The notes under the pieces were generated by a model. The model was not told the origin of the DNA. It worked only from the letters and a program-made list of their open reading frames with translations, and made no database searches. A stretch of DNA of 64,000 nt from Inmirania thermothiophila (GTDB taxonomy: Bacteria; Pseudomonadota; Gammaproteobacteria; DSM-100275), in NCBI RefSeq assembly GCF_003751635.1, contig NZ_RJVI01000002.1, positions 310,001 to 374,000 on the forward strand, read 5' to 3'. Shown piece after piece: positions 13,038 to 21,347 of the stretch. Each line of letters begins with the position of its first letter. The stretch's first letter is position 1. The position numbers and the translations under genes are program-made.

Positions 13038-13847
13038 TCAGCGCCCGGCGCCGCGCTCCTCGATCCGCGCCTTGCTGCGCAGCTCCGCGACGTGGGCCTT
13101 GAGGCGCTCGGTCTGAAGCTCGGCGGCGAGCCGGCTGCGCACGGCCTCGAAGGGGGGCGGGGGGGCCGTGCGGCGTCCCTCGAGCCGGACGATGTGGAGG
13201 CCGAAGCGGGTGCGCACGGGTTCGGTGGTGCGGCCCCCCGGCGCCAGCCGCTCCACCGCGGCACGCAGCGCCGGCTCGAGGGCGGCGGGCGAGAGCCAGC
13301 CGAGGTCGCCGCCCTGCTCGCCGCTGGGATCCAGGGAGAGGGCGCGCGCCACCGCGGCGAAGTCCTCCCCCGCGTCGAGCCGGCGCAGGGCCTCGCGGGC
13401 CCGCGCCTCGTCGGCGACGAGGATGTGGCGCAGGCGGTACTCGGTCTCGCCGCGCCCGGCGAAGCGCTCCTCGTAGGCGCGGCGCAGCGCCTCCTCGCTC
13501 ACGGGCGAGGCGGCGATCACCCGCGCGAGCATGGCGCGGGCGAGGGTGTCGGCCTCGCGCACGAAGAGCCGCGCCGCGGTCCCGGGGGCGCGGTCGAGCC
13601 CCTGGGCGCGCGCCTCCGCGGCGAGGAGCACGAGGTTGACGAGGTCGTCGAGGGCCTGGCGGCGCTGCGCCGGAGGGAGCTGGGCGTAGCCCGCGCGGCC
13701 CTGGGTGCGCTCGCGCACGTAGGCGTCGAGCATGGGGACGGTGATCTCGGTGCCGTCGACGCGGGCGACCGCCTCGGCGTCCTCGGCCGCGGGGGCGGCG
13801 GCGGGCGCGGCGAGGGCGGCGGCGAGGAGGAGGGCGGCCGGCCTCAT
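13038..13847 (-). CDS. Exported parvulin-type peptidyl-prolyl isomerase
   Basis: A 269-residue PrsA/SurA-related isomerase and chaperone, probably periplasmic. Residues 1-21 form a signal peptide ending near APAAEDA. A helical chaperone-like region follows, then one parvulin domain (about 140-230) with LRHILVADE, LSLDPSGEQGGDLGW and RTRFGLHIVRLEG. No lipobox is visible. The start overlaps the end of bolA, and it is the last gene of the yciB-yciI-bolA-PPIase unit. Confidence 0.88.
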   Translation of the reverse strand: MRPAALLLAAALAAPAAAPAAEDAEAVARVDGTEITVPMLDAYVRERTQGRAGYAQLPPAQRRQALDDLVNLVLLAAEARAQGLDRAPGTAARLFVREADTLARAMLARVIAASPVSEEALRRAYEERFAGRGETEYRLRHILVADEARAREALRRLDAGEDFAAVARALSLDPSGEQGGDLGWLSPAALEPALRAAVERLAPGGRTTEPVRTRFGLHIVRLEGRRTAPPPPFEAVRSRLAAELQTERLKAHVAELRSKARIEERGAGR

Positions 13848-14116
13848 GCGCCGGTCTCCCCGGGGGCGAGGGCGCGGATGGAGAGGGCGTGGATGTCGGT
13901 CTGCATCAGCGTCCCGAGGGCGTCGTAGACCATGCGGTGGCGCTCCAGCAGGCCGCGCCCGGCGAAGGCCGGCGCGATCACGGTGACGGCGAAGTGGCCG
14001 CGCCCGTCGCGGGCGCCGGCGTGGCCCGCGTGGCGATGGCTCTCGTCCACCACCTCCACGTGCTCGGCGCCCAGGGCCTCGCGCAGGCGGGCCTCGATCC
14101 GCTCGGCCCGGCTCAT
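13844..14116 (-). CDS. bolA: BolA family protein
   Basis: A 90-residue BolA-like protein. BolA proteins partner with monothiol glutaredoxins in iron-sulfur and iron handling and affect cell shape. It shows the family segments [12 protein letters not shown] and [18 protein letters not shown]. The ATG at 14116 gives the usual N-terminus; the codons upstream of it belong to yciI in another frame. It overlaps both neighbours (yciI and the isomerase) by four bases, so all are translationally coupled. Confidence 0.92.
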   Translation of the reverse strand: MSRAERIEARLREALGAEHVEVVDESHRHAGHAGARDGRGHFAVTVIAPAFAGRGLLERHRMVYDALGTLMQTDIHALSIRALAPGETGA

Positions 14117-14415
14117 CGCGGCAGCACCTTGAGGAAGGGCCGCACGGTCACACGGGCGTAGACCCCTGCGGCCTGGTAGGGATCCTCGGCCGCCCACCGC
14201 TCGGCCGCCTCCTGGGATTCGAACTCGGCGACGATGAGGCTGCCCGAGAAGCCCGCAGGACCCGGGTCCGGGGCGTCGATGGCGGGGAAGGGCCCGGCCA
14301 GCACCAGCCGGCCCTCGGCCTGCAGCGCCTCGAGGCGGGCGAGATGCGCGGGCCGCGCGCTGCGGCGCCGCGCGAGGCTTTCCGGGTGGTCCTCGGCGAT
14401 GATGGCGTAGAGCAT
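14113..14415 (-). CDS. yciI: YciI family protein
   Basis: A small cytoplasmic protein of exactly 100 residues with a dimeric ferredoxin-like fold. It shows the family start [13 protein letters not shown], the His/Asp region, and the typical [11 protein letters not shown] and [18 protein letters not shown] segments. The biochemical function of most YciI proteins is unknown, although relatives include dehalogenase-like enzymes. It overlaps yciB by one base and bolA by four. Confidence 0.9.
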   Translation of the reverse strand: MLYAIIAEDHPESLARRRSARPAHLARLEALQAEGRLVLAGPFPAIDAPDPGPAGFSGSLIVAEFESQEAAERWAAEDPYQAAGVYARVTVRPFLKVLPR

Positions 14416-14966
14416 CAGCGGCTGCCCTCCTCGTGCTGCTCGGGGGCGATGTGGCGGGCGAGATAGAGGCCCTGGACGAGGACGAAGACCAGGGTCAGCC
14501 CCAGCATCCCGAAGAGCTTGAAGTCGACCCAGACGTCGGTGGAGAAGCGGTAGGCGACGAAGAGGTTGATCACCCCCATGGCGGCGAAGAAGGCGATCCA
14601 CATCCAGCTCAGGCGCCGCCACACCGGTGGCGGAAGCTCGATGTTGGCGGCCAGCAGCCGCTGGATCAGCGGGCGGCGGCCGACGAAGTGGCTGGCGAGG
14701 AACCCGGCGGCGAAGAGCCAGTTGACCAGCGTCGGCTTCCACTTGATGAAGCGCTCGTCGTGCAGGAGCAGGGTGGCGCCGCCGAAGAGGACCAGCACCG
14801 CGAGGGTGACCAGCGGCATGGGCTCGACGCGGCCATGGCGCAGCCACGCCCACGCCACCTGGAGGGCGCCGGCGACGATGGCGGCGGCGGTGGCGACGTA
14901 GATGTCCCAGAGCTGGTAGGCGGCGAAGAAGAGGAGGACGGGCAGGAAGTCGACGAGCAGCTTCAT
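14415..14966 (-). CDS. yciB: Septation-associated inner-membrane protein YciB (IspZ)
   Basis: A 183-residue integral membrane protein with about five or six transmembrane segments. Family marks are [14 protein letters not shown] at the start, [14 protein letters not shown] near the middle and a [10 protein letters not shown] motif. In E. coli YciB affects envelope synthesis and septation. The ATG at 14966 is preferred; an ATG at 14999 would lie inside the likely -10 box (14998-15003). First gene of the yciB-yciI-bolA-isomerase unit, divergent from the PHP gene. Confidence 0.93.
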   Translation of the reverse strand: MKLLVDFLPVLLFFAAYQLWDIYVATAAAIVAGALQVAWAWLRHGRVEPMPLVTLAVLVLFGGATLLLHDERFIKWKPTLVNWLFAAGFLASHFVGRRPLIQRLLAANIELPPPVWRRLSWMWIAFFAAMGVINLFVAYRFSTDVWVDFKLFGMLGLTLVFVLVQGLYLARHIAPEQHEEGSR

Positions 14967-14997
14967 TCGGGGCGTCTTCGAGGCCGGGATGAGGCCC

Positions 14998-15006
14998 ATT
15001 CTGGCA
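14998..15006 (-). promoter_or_regulatory. Extended -10 promoter for yciB
   Basis: The minus strand reads TGCCAGAAT, a TGn plus CAGAAT, giving a predicted start near 14991 and a leader of about 25 nt to the ATG at 14966. No good -35 is visible. Confidence 0.45.
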
Positions 15007-15051
15007 CAGCCCGCCGCGGTTGTCCCGGGCGCGCGCGGAAAGGATCCCGGT

Positions 15052-15057
15052 TAGAAT
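15052..15057 (+). promoter_or_regulatory. -10 element giving a leaderless PHP transcript
   Basis: TAGAAT ends six bases before the ATG at 15064, so transcription is expected to begin at or next to the start codon. No Shine-Dalgarno sequence lies in the six bases between. No good -35 is visible. Confidence 0.5.
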
Positions 15058-15063
15058 GCACCG

Positions 15064-15912
15064 ATGCCTGCCGTGCGCGTCGATCTCCACACCCACACCA
15101 CCGCCTCCGACGGCACCCTGCCGCCGGCGGCCGTGGTGACGCTTGCCCGCAGCAGCGGGGTCGGGCTGCTGGCGGTGACCGACCACGACACCGTGGCCGG
15201 CCTCGCCGAGGCGCGCGCGGCGGCGCAGGCGGGTCCCGTCCTGGTGACGGGGGTGGAGCTCTCGGCCACCTGGGCGGGGCGGACGGTGCACGTGGTGGGG
15301 CTCGGCATCGACCCCGCCGAGGCGACCCTGCAGGGGGCGCTGGCGGCCCTTCGCGAGGCGCGCGAGGCCCGCGCCGAGCGGATGGCGGGGCGCCTTGCCC
15401 GGCTCGGCGAGACCGGCACCCTGGAGGAGGCGAGGGGGCTTGCGGCGGGGGCGGTGCTGACGCGCACCCACTTCGCCCGGGTCCTGATCCGCCGCGGCCG
15501 TGCCCGCGACGTCGGGCAGGCGCTGCGGCGCTTCCTCGGGCGCGGGCGGCCGGGCTACGTCGCCTGGCGCTGGCCGGATCTGGCCGAGACCGTGGCCGTG
15601 ATCCGCGCCGCGGGCGGGCGCGCGGTGCTGGCCCATCCGCTGCGCTACCGGCTCTCGCGCCCGCTCCTGGAGGCGCTCCTGCGGGAGTTCGCGGCCGCCG
15701 GCGGCGAGGCGGCGGAGATCGTGCCGGGACCGCGCAAGGGGGCGGATCTCGCCGACCTTGCCGCCATCGTGCGCCGCCTCGGGCTCGCGGGCTCGGTGGG
15801 CAGCGACTTCCACGAGCCGGGCATGACCCCCCTCCTCGGCGGCACGCCGCCCCTGCCCGAGGGCATCCCGCCGGTGTGGGCGGCCTGGCGGGCGATGTCA
15901 GGGGCGGCATGA
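15064..15912 (+). CDS. rnm: PHP-domain phosphoesterase (RNase AM / YciV-like)
   Basis: A 282-residue PHP-family metal-dependent phosphoesterase. The relatives YciV/TrpH are 5'-3' exonucleases that mature rRNA 5' ends and hydrolyse 3',5'-bisphosphonucleotides. Metal ligands are visible in [11 protein letters not shown] (7-17), VTDHDT (39-44), the Glu of TGVELS, AHPLRY and GSDFHEPG. It overlaps yciO by four bases (ATGA). The same pair is found in many gammaproteobacteria upstream of trpS. Confidence 0.9.
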   Translation: MPAVRVDLHTHTTASDGTLPPAAVVTLARSSGVGLLAVTDHDTVAGLAEARAAAQAGPVLVTGVELSATWAGRTVHVVGLGIDPAEATLQGALAALREAREARAERMAGRLARLGETGTLEEARGLAAGAVLTRTHFARVLIRRGRARDVGQALRRFLGRGRPGYVAWRWPDLAETVAVIRAAGGRAVLAHPLRYRLSRPLLEALLREFAAAGGEAAEIVPGPRKGADLADLAAIVRRLGLAGSVGSDFHEPGMTPLLGGTPPLPEGIPPVWAAWRAMSGAA

Positions 15913-16532
15913 GCCAGTACTTCGAGGTCCATCCGCGCAACCCGCAGCCGCGGCTCATCCGCCAGGCGGCGGAGATCCTGCGCCGCGGGGGCGTCATCGC
16001 CTATCCAACCGACGCCACCTACGCCCTCGGCTGCCGGGTCGCGGACAAGGCGGCGGTGGAGCGGATCCGCGCCATCCGCCGCCTCGACAGCCATCACGAG
16101 CTGACCCTGGTGTGCCGTGATCTCGGCCACCTCGCCACCTACGCCAAGGTGGACAACACCGCCTTCCGGATCCTGCGCGCGCTGACCCCCGGCCCCTACA
16201 CGTTCATCCTCAGGGGCACGCGCGAGGTGCCGCGCCGCCTCCTCGATCCGCGCCGGCGCACCGTCGGGCTGCGGGTGCCGGACCACCCCGTGGTGCAGGC
16301 GCTCGTGGAGGCCCTCGGCGAGCCCCTCATGAGCACCACGGCGCAGCTTCCAGGCGAGGACCGCCCCCTCACCGAGCCGTGCGAGATCCGCGAGCGCCTC
16401 GGCCACGCCCTCGACCTCGTCCTCGACGCCGGCGCCGGCGGCATCGAGCCCACCACGGTGGTGGACATGACCGGGCCGGTGCCGGAGGTGGTCCGCGTGG
16501 GCGCGGGCGACCCCGCGCCGCTGCTGGCGTGA
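15909..16532 (+). CDS. yciO: YciO-type Sua5/YrdC family protein
   Basis: A 207-residue member of the L-threonylcarbamoyladenylate synthase superfamily. It has the YrdC-fold signatures GGVIAYPTDATYALGC, a TPGPYTFILRGT nucleotide-site segment and LMSTTAQLPGED. The KxR/SxN motif of true TsaC/Sua5 enzymes is not evident (RRLDSHHELTLVCRDL is the YciO form), so a role in tRNA t6A synthesis is uncertain. It is coupled to the PHP gene by ATGA overlap. Confidence 0.88.
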   Translation: MSQYFEVHPRNPQPRLIRQAAEILRRGGVIAYPTDATYALGCRVADKAAVERIRAIRRLDSHHELTLVCRDLGHLATYAKVDNTAFRILRALTPGPYTFILRGTREVPRRLLDPRRRTVGLRVPDHPVVQALVEALGEPLMSTTAQLPGEDRPLTEPCEIRERLGHALDLVLDAGAGGIEPTTVVDMTGPVPEVVRVGAGDPAPLLA

Positions 16533-16541
16533 CGGGACGGG

Positions 16542-16547
16542 TATAAT
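16542..16547 (+). promoter_or_regulatory. Consensus -10 giving a leaderless site-2 protease transcript
   Basis: A perfect TATAAT in the 21-base gap after yciO ends six bases before the ATG at 16554. The interval CGCGCG has no ribosome-binding sequence, so the expected +1 coincides with the start codon. No recognisable -35. Confidence 0.55.
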
Positions 16548-16553
16548 CGCGCG

Positions 16554-17207
16554 ATGGAAGAACTCACCCTGGCGCAGCGCGTGGCGGTCTGGGCGCTGCC
16601 GATCCTCTTCGCCATCACCGTCCACGAGGTCGCCCACGGCTGGGTGGCGCGGCGGCTCGGCGACCCCACCGCCATGATGATGGGGCGGCTGACCCTGAAC
16701 CCGCTGCGCCACATCGACCCCGTGGGGACGGTGCTGGTGCCGCTGCTGCTGCTGTTCCTCGGCGGCTTCGTCTTCGGCTGGGCGCGGCCCGTGCCGGTGA
16801 CCTGGGAGAACCTGCGCCACCCGAAGCGGGACATGGCCCTGGTGGCGGCCGCGGGGCCGGCGGCCAACTTCCTCATGGCCCTCGGCTGGGCGCTGGTGAT
16901 GCGCCTCGCCATCGCCCTCGGCGACGACCTCGCCTGGGCGGCGGTGCCGCTCATCTACATGGGCGGGGCGGGCATCGCCATCAACGTCCTGCTGATGGTG
17001 CTCAACCTGCTGCCGCTGCCGCCCCTCGACGGCGGCCGCATCGCCACCGGGGTGCTGCCGGGGCCGTGGGCCTGGCGGCTCGCGCGCGTCGAGCCCTACG
17101 GCTTCTTCATCCTCCTGGGGCTCATCGCCACCGGGCTGCTGGGACGCATCCTGGGACCGCCGGTGCACGCCCTGCAGGGGGCGATCTTCGCGCTCGCCGG
17201 GGTCTGA
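16554..17207 (+). CDS. Site-2 protease family (M50) membrane metalloprotease
   Basis: A 217-residue intramembrane zinc metalloprotease-like protein. HEVAHG (24-29) is the HExxH zinc motif in the first membrane helix, and NLLPLPPLDGG (about 147-157) carries the third ligand Asp. It has about five or six membrane segments and no PDZ domain, so it is the compact type, not RseP. The substrate is unknown. The location between yciO and trpS is common in gammaproteobacteria. Confidence 0.9.
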   Translation: MEELTLAQRVAVWALPILFAITVHEVAHGWVARRLGDPTAMMMGRLTLNPLRHIDPVGTVLVPLLLLFLGGFVFGWARPVPVTWENLRHPKRDMALVAAAGPAANFLMALGWALVMRLAIALGDDLAWAAVPLIYMGGAGIAINVLLMVLNLLPLPPLDGGRIATGVLPGPWAWRLARVEPYGFFILLGLIATGLLGRILGPPVHALQGAIFALAGV

Positions 17208-17216
17208 GCGGGCCTC

Positions 17217-17225
17217 TGCTATGAT
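17217..17225 (+). promoter_or_regulatory. Extended -10 promoter for trpS
   Basis: TGC followed by TATGAT forms an extended -10. The predicted start near 17232 gives a 35-nt leader that includes the GGAGGGA at 17254-17260. No -35 match is seen, as expected for an extended -10. Confidence 0.45.
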
Positions 17226-17266
17226 GCCCCCGCCCCGCCCGGGGGTGCCGACGGGAGGGAGGAGCC

Positions 17267-18484
17267 TTGAACGCCATCGACGCCCAGGAACGTCGGGTGC
17301 TGTCGGGGATGCGCCCGACCGGCCGGCTGCATCTCGGCCACTATCACGGCGTGCTCAAGAACTGGGTGCGGCTGCAGGAGGAGTACGACTGCTACTTCTT
17401 CGTCGCCGACTGGCACGCCCTCACCACCCACTACGAGGAGCCGCAGGTGGTGGCGGAGAACGTCTGGGACATGGTCGTGGACTGGCTCGCCGCCGGGGTC
17501 AATCCGGGCATGGCGCGGCTGTTCATCCAGTCGCGGGTGCCCGAGCACGCCGAGCTCCACCTGCTGCTGTCCATGATCACGCCGCTGGGCTGGCTCGAGC
17601 GCGTGCCGAGCTACAAGGACCAGCAGGAGAACCTGCGTGAGAAGGACCTCGCAACTTACGGATTTCTCGGGTATCCGCTCCTGCAGGCGGCGGACATCCT
17701 GATCTACAAGGCGGGTCTCGTGCCGGTGGGCGAGGACCAGGTGGCGCACGTGGAGCTGACGCGCGAGGTGGCCCGCCGCTTCAATCACATCTACGGCCGC
17801 GAGCCCGGCTTCGCCGAGAAGGCCGAGGCCGCCGTCGAGCGCATGGGCAAGAAGCAGGCGCGCCTCTACCGCGAGCTGCGCCGCCGCTACCAGGAGCAGG
17901 GCGACGAGGAGGCGCTGGGGGTGGCGCGGGCGCTGGTGCAGGAGCAGCAGAACCTGACCCTGGCCGACCGCGAGCGGCTGCTGGGCTACCTGGAAGGCGG
18001 CGGCAAGCGCATCCTGCCCGAGCCGCGGGCCCTGCTCACGGAGGCGCCGCGCATGCCCGGCCTCGACGGGCGGAAGATGTCCAAGAGCTACGGCAACACC
18101 ATCGCCCTGCGCGAGGACCCGGCCGAGGTGGAGCGCAAGCTGCGGACCATGCCTACGGATCCGGCCCGGGTGCGCCGCACCGACCCCGGGGACCCCGACA
18201 AGTGCCCGGTCTGGCAGTTCCACCTCGTCTACTCCGACGACGAGACCCGCGCCTGGGTGCGCGACGGCTGTGCCAGCGCCGGGATCGGCTGCATCGACTG
18301 CAAGCGGCGGGTGACCGAGGCGCTGCTCGCCGAGCTGGAGCCGATCCGGGCGCGGGCGCGGGAGTACGAGGCGGACCCGGACCTCGTGCGCAGCATCGTC
18401 GCCGAGGGCTGCGAGGCGGCGCGGGAGGTGGCGCGGGAGACGCTGGACGAGGTGCGGCGCGCGATGGGGCTCGGCTACCGCTGA
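17267..18484 (+). CDS. trpS: Tryptophanyl-tRNA synthetase, predicted iron-sulfur type
   Basis: Charges tRNA-Trp with tryptophan. Class I motifs are HLGHYHG (22-28, HIGH-like) and KMSKS (270-274). Between the Rossmann fold and KMSKS lies an insertion rich in charged residues (about 185-245), as in long TrpRS forms. Cys313, Cys335, Cys342 and Cys345 form C-X21-C-X6-C-X2-C, almost the C-X22-C-X6-C-X2-C pattern that holds a [4Fe-4S] cluster in Thermotoga maritima TrpRS. The start is TTG after GGAGGGA. scpA begins one base after the stop. Confidence 0.96.
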   Translation: MNAIDAQERRVLSGMRPTGRLHLGHYHGVLKNWVRLQEEYDCYFFVADWHALTTHYEEPQVVAENVWDMVVDWLAAGVNPGMARLFIQSRVPEHAELHLLLSMITPLGWLERVPSYKDQQENLREKDLATYGFLGYPLLQAADILIYKAGLVPVGEDQVAHVELTREVARRFNHIYGREPGFAEKAEAAVERMGKKQARLYRELRRRYQEQGDEEALGVARALVQEQQNLTLADRERLLGYLEGGGKRILPEPRALLTEAPRMPGLDGRKMSKSYGNTIALREDPAEVERKLRTMPTDPARVRRTDPGDPDKCPVWQFHLVYSDDETRAWVRDGCASAGIGCIDCKRRVTEALLAELEPIRARAREYEADPDLVRSIVAEGCEAAREVARETLDEVRRAMGLGYR

Positions 18485-18485
18485 G

Positions 18486-19334
18486 ATGACCGCGCAGCGG
18501 CGGCAGGGGGAGCAGGCGGGCCGCCAGGGCGAGATGCCCTTCGCGGTGGTGCTGGGCGAGCCGCTGACGGCGCTGCCCCAGGACCTCTACATCCCGCCCG
18601 ATGCGCTGCGGGTCTTCCTCGAGGCCTTCGAGGGGCCGCTGGACCTGCTGCTCTACCTCATCCGGCGCCAGAACATCGACATCCTCGACATCCCCATCGC
18701 CGAGATCACCCGCCAGTACATGGAGTACATCGACATGATGCGGGGGCTGCGCCTGGAGCTGGCGGGGGAGTACCTGGTGATGGCGGCGACGCTGGCGGAG
18801 ATCAAGTCGCGCATGCTGCTGCCGCGGCCGGCGGCCGACGAGGAGGGCGAGGAGGAGGACCCGCGCGCGGAGCTGGTGCGGCGGCTGCAGGAGTACGAGC
18901 GCTACCGGCGCGCGGCCGAGGATCTCGACGCCCTCCCCCGGGTGGGGCGCGACGTCTTCCCGGCGTGCGCCGACGCCGGGGGGCGGCAGGTGGTGCAGGT
19001 GCCGCCGCGGGTGACCCTGCAGGAGCTGCTGCTGGCCCTGCGGGACGTGCTGCGGCGCGCCGAGATGTTCTCGCATCATCAGGTGCGGCGCGAGCCGCTC
19101 TCGGTGCGCGAGCGCATGGCGGCGGTGCTCGCCCGCCTCGGCGAGGGCCGCTTCGTGGACTTCACCGCCCTCTTCCGTCCCGAGGAGGGGCGGCTGGGGG
19201 TGGTGGTAACGCTGCTCGCGCTCCTCGAGCTGGTGCGCGAGAGCCTGGTGGAGCTGGTGCAGGCCGAGCCCTACGGGCCGATCCACGTGCGCCGCGCCGG
19301 CGCCGGCACCGGGGCCGCGGCGGAGGGGGGCTGA
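18486..19334 (+). CDS. scpA: Segregation and condensation protein A
   Basis: Kleisin subunit that bridges the SMC heads and binds ScpB. The 282-residue protein has a short extra N-terminal tail (1-40), then the typical FEGPLDLLLYLIRRQNIDILDIPIAEITRQY-type region (given here by its ends only: FEGPLDLLL at about 46-54), a helical middle, and a winged-helix C-terminus. Together with scpB and smc (6.9-10.4 kb) it completes an SMC-ScpAB condensin, so MukBEF is not needed. It lies in the trpS-scpA-scpB-rluB operon. Confidence 0.95.
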   Translation: MTAQRRQGEQAGRQGEMPFAVVLGEPLTALPQDLYIPPDALRVFLEAFEGPLDLLLYLIRRQNIDILDIPIAEITRQYMEYIDMMRGLRLELAGEYLVMAATLAEIKSRMLLPRPAADEEGEEEDPRAELVRRLQEYERYRRAAEDLDALPRVGRDVFPACADAGGRQVVQVPPRVTLQELLLALRDVLRRAEMFSHHQVRREPLSVRERMAAVLARLGEGRFVDFTALFRPEEGRLGVVVTLLALLELVRESLVELVQAEPYGPIHVRRAGAGTGAAAEGG

Positions 19335-19337
19335 GGC

Positions 19338-19925
19338 GTGGACGCGGCGCGGCTTCGCAACATCCTCGAGGCGGCTCTGCTCGCGGCGGGGCGGCCGCTG
19401 TCGCTGGACGCCCTCGCGGCGCTCTTCGCCGAACACGAGCGGCCGCCGCGCGGGCAGCTTCGGGCCTGCCTCGAGGCCCTGGCCGAGGAGTATGCCGGAC
19501 GTGCGGTCGAGCTCAAGGAGGTGGCGAGCGGCTGGCGGGTGCAGGTGCGCGCCGACTACGCCCCGTGGGTGCAGCGGCTGTGGGAGGAGCGCCCGGCGCG
19601 CTACTCGCGGGCCCTGCTCGAGACCCTGGCCCTCATCGCCTACCGCCAGCCCATCACCCGCGGCGAGATCGAGGCCATCCGCGGGGTCGCGGTGAGCTCG
19701 AACATCATCCGCACCCTGCTCGATCGCGGCTGGATCCGCGTCGTCGGCCACCGCGACGCCCCCGGCCGGCCGGCCCTGTTCGGCACCACCCGGGCCTTCC
19801 TGGACCACTTCAACCTGCGCAGCCTCGACGAGCTGCCGACCCTGGCGGAGCTGCGGGACCTCGATGCCGTGGAGCCCGAGCTGCCGCTCGCGGGGCCGGC
19901 CCCCGCCGACCATGACGGCGGCTAG
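19338..19925 (+). CDS. scpB: Segregation and condensation protein B
   Basis: Condensin accessory protein that dimerises and binds ScpA. The 195-residue protein has two winged-helix domains, with the family segments LLETLALIAYRQPITRGEIE-like (residues about 93-112) and RGVAVSSNIIRTLLDRGWI-like (about 115-133). The start is GTG, three bases after the scpA stop. The last 14 bases overlap rluB. Confidence 0.95.
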   Translation: MDAARLRNILEAALLAAGRPLSLDALAALFAEHERPPRGQLRACLEALAEEYAGRAVELKEVASGWRVQVRADYAPWVQRLWEERPARYSRALLETLALIAYRQPITRGEIEAIRGVAVSSNIIRTLLDRGWIRVVGHRDAPGRPALFGTTRAFLDHFNLRSLDELPTLAELRDLDAVEPELPLAGPAPADHDGG

Positions 19926-20685
19926 GCAGGGCGGCGGCGGGGGCGAGCGGCTGCAGAAGGTCCTCGCCCGCGCCGGCCTCGGTTCGCGGCGCGAGATCGA
20001 CCGCCTCATTGCCGAGGGCCGGGTCACCGTGGACGGCGTGCCGGCGGTGCCCGGCACCCGCGTGCGCGGGCGCGAGCGCATCGTCGTCGACGGGCGGCCG
20101 GTGCCGCGCAGCCGGCTGCGCGCGGCGCCGCCGCCGCGGGTGCTCGCCTACCACAAGCCCGCCGGGCAGGTGGTGGCGCGGCGCGACCCCGAGGGCCGCG
20201 ACACCGTGTTCCGCCACCTGCCGCGCCTGCGCGAGGGGCGCTGGATCGCGGTGGGCCGGCTCGATGTGGCCACCTCGGGGCTGCTCCTGGTGACCACCCA
20301 CGGCGAGCTCGCCCACCGCCTCATGCACCCGTCGCGCAGGATCGAGCGCGAGTACGCGGTGCGCGTCTTCGGGGAGGTGGACGGCCTCGTCCTCGAGCGC
20401 CTCCAGCGCGGGGTGCGGCTCGAGGACGGCCCCGCCCGCTTCGAGCGCATCGAGTACGCAGGCGGCGGCGGGGCCAACCAGTGGTACCACGTCACCCTGC
20501 GCGAGGGCCGCAACCGCGAGGTGCGCAGGCTGTGGGCCTCGCAGGGGGTCCAGGTCAGCCGTCTCATCCGCGTCCGCTACGGCCCGGTCGTGCTGCCGCC
20601 GGGCCTGCCCGCGGGGCGCTGGCGCGAGCTCACCCCCGGCGAGGTGGCGCACCTGTGCGAGCTCGTGGGGCTGCCGCGGCCGTGA
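19912..20685 (+). CDS. rluB: 23S rRNA pseudouridine synthase RluB-like
   Basis: Converts a uridine of helix 89-93 of 23S rRNA (U2605 in E. coli for RluB) to pseudouridine. The 257-residue protein has an N-terminal S4 RNA-binding domain (LQKVLARAGLGSRREIDRLI, about 12-31) and the RsuA-type catalytic domain with GRLDVATSGLLLVT, whose Asp is the nucleophile, and EGRNREVRRLW. The ATG at 19912 is chosen because the S4 domain begins shortly after it. Its end overlaps the next gene (GTGA). Confidence 0.93.
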   Translation: MTAARQGGGGGERLQKVLARAGLGSRREIDRLIAEGRVTVDGVPAVPGTRVRGRERIVVDGRPVPRSRLRAAPPPRVLAYHKPAGQVVARRDPEGRDTVFRHLPRLREGRWIAVGRLDVATSGLLLVTTHGELAHRLMHPSRRIEREYAVRVFGEVDGLVLERLQRGVRLEDGPARFERIEYAGGGGANQWYHVTLREGRNREVRRLWASQGVQVSRLIRVRYGPVVLPPGLPAGRWRELTPGEVAHLCELVGLPRP

Positions 20686-21344
20686 GGGCGCCGCACGCCG
20701 CCGCCGTGCGGGCGGTCTACGCCCGCCTCCTCGAGGGCTACGGGCCGCAGGGCTGGTGGCCCGCGGAGACCCCCTTCGAGGTCATGGTGGGGGCGATCCT
20801 GACCCAGAACGCGGCCTGGGCGAACGTGGAGCGGGCCATCGCCCGGCTGCGCGCGGCGGGGCTGCTCGCCCCCGAGGCCCTCGCCGCGCTGCCGCCGGAG
20901 GCCATCGCGCCCCACATCCGCCCCGCCGGCTACTTCAACGTCAAGGCGCGCCGGCTCGCCGCCTACTGCCGGTGGTACCTGGCCGCGGGGGGGCTGGAGG
21001 GGCTGGCGCGGCGGCCCACGGAGGCGCTGCGGCGGGCGCTCCTCGCGGTCCACGGCGTCGGTCCCGAGACCGCCGACGACATCCTCCTCTACGCCTTCGG
21101 GCGGCCGGTGTTCGTGATCGACGCTTACACGCGGCGCATCTTCTCCCGCCTGGGGCTGGCGGAGGCGGGGTGGGGCTACGAGCGGCTGCGGGCCTGGTTC
21201 GAGGCCGCCCTCGAACCCGATCCCGACCTCTTCGGCGAGTACCACGCCCTCATCGTGCGCCACGCCAAGGCGGCGTGCCGCAAGCGGCCGGCCTGCGCCG
21301 GCTGCGTCCTGCGCGGCGACTGCTCCACGGGAGCGGGAGCCTAG
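20682..21344 (+). CDS. Endonuclease III-related HhH-GPD protein lacking the lyase lysine
   Basis: A 220-residue DNA repair glycosylase of the HhH-GPD superfamily with a C-terminal iron-sulfur loop. LTQNAAWANVERAI (40-53) and the hairpin VHGVGPETADD (123-133) match the endonuclease III fold, and Asp147 in VIDAYTRR is the catalytic Asp. The position of the Nth Schiff-base lysine is Glu129, so a monofunctional glycosylase of the MagIII-like (3-methyladenine) type is more likely than an AP lyase. Cluster cysteines are 199, 205, 208 and 214 (C-X5-C-X2-C-X5-C). GTG start overlapping the rluB stop. Confidence 0.85.
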   Translation: MRAPHAAAVRAVYARLLEGYGPQGWWPAETPFEVMVGAILTQNAAWANVERAIARLRAAGLLAPEALAALPPEAIAPHIRPAGYFNVKARRLAAYCRWYLAAGGLEGLARRPTEALRRALLAVHGVGPETADDILLYAFGRPVFVIDAYTRRIFSRLGLAEAGWGYERLRAWFEAALEPDPDLFGEYHALIVRHAKAACRKRPACAGCVLRGDCSTGAGA

Positions 21345-21347
21345 CGG

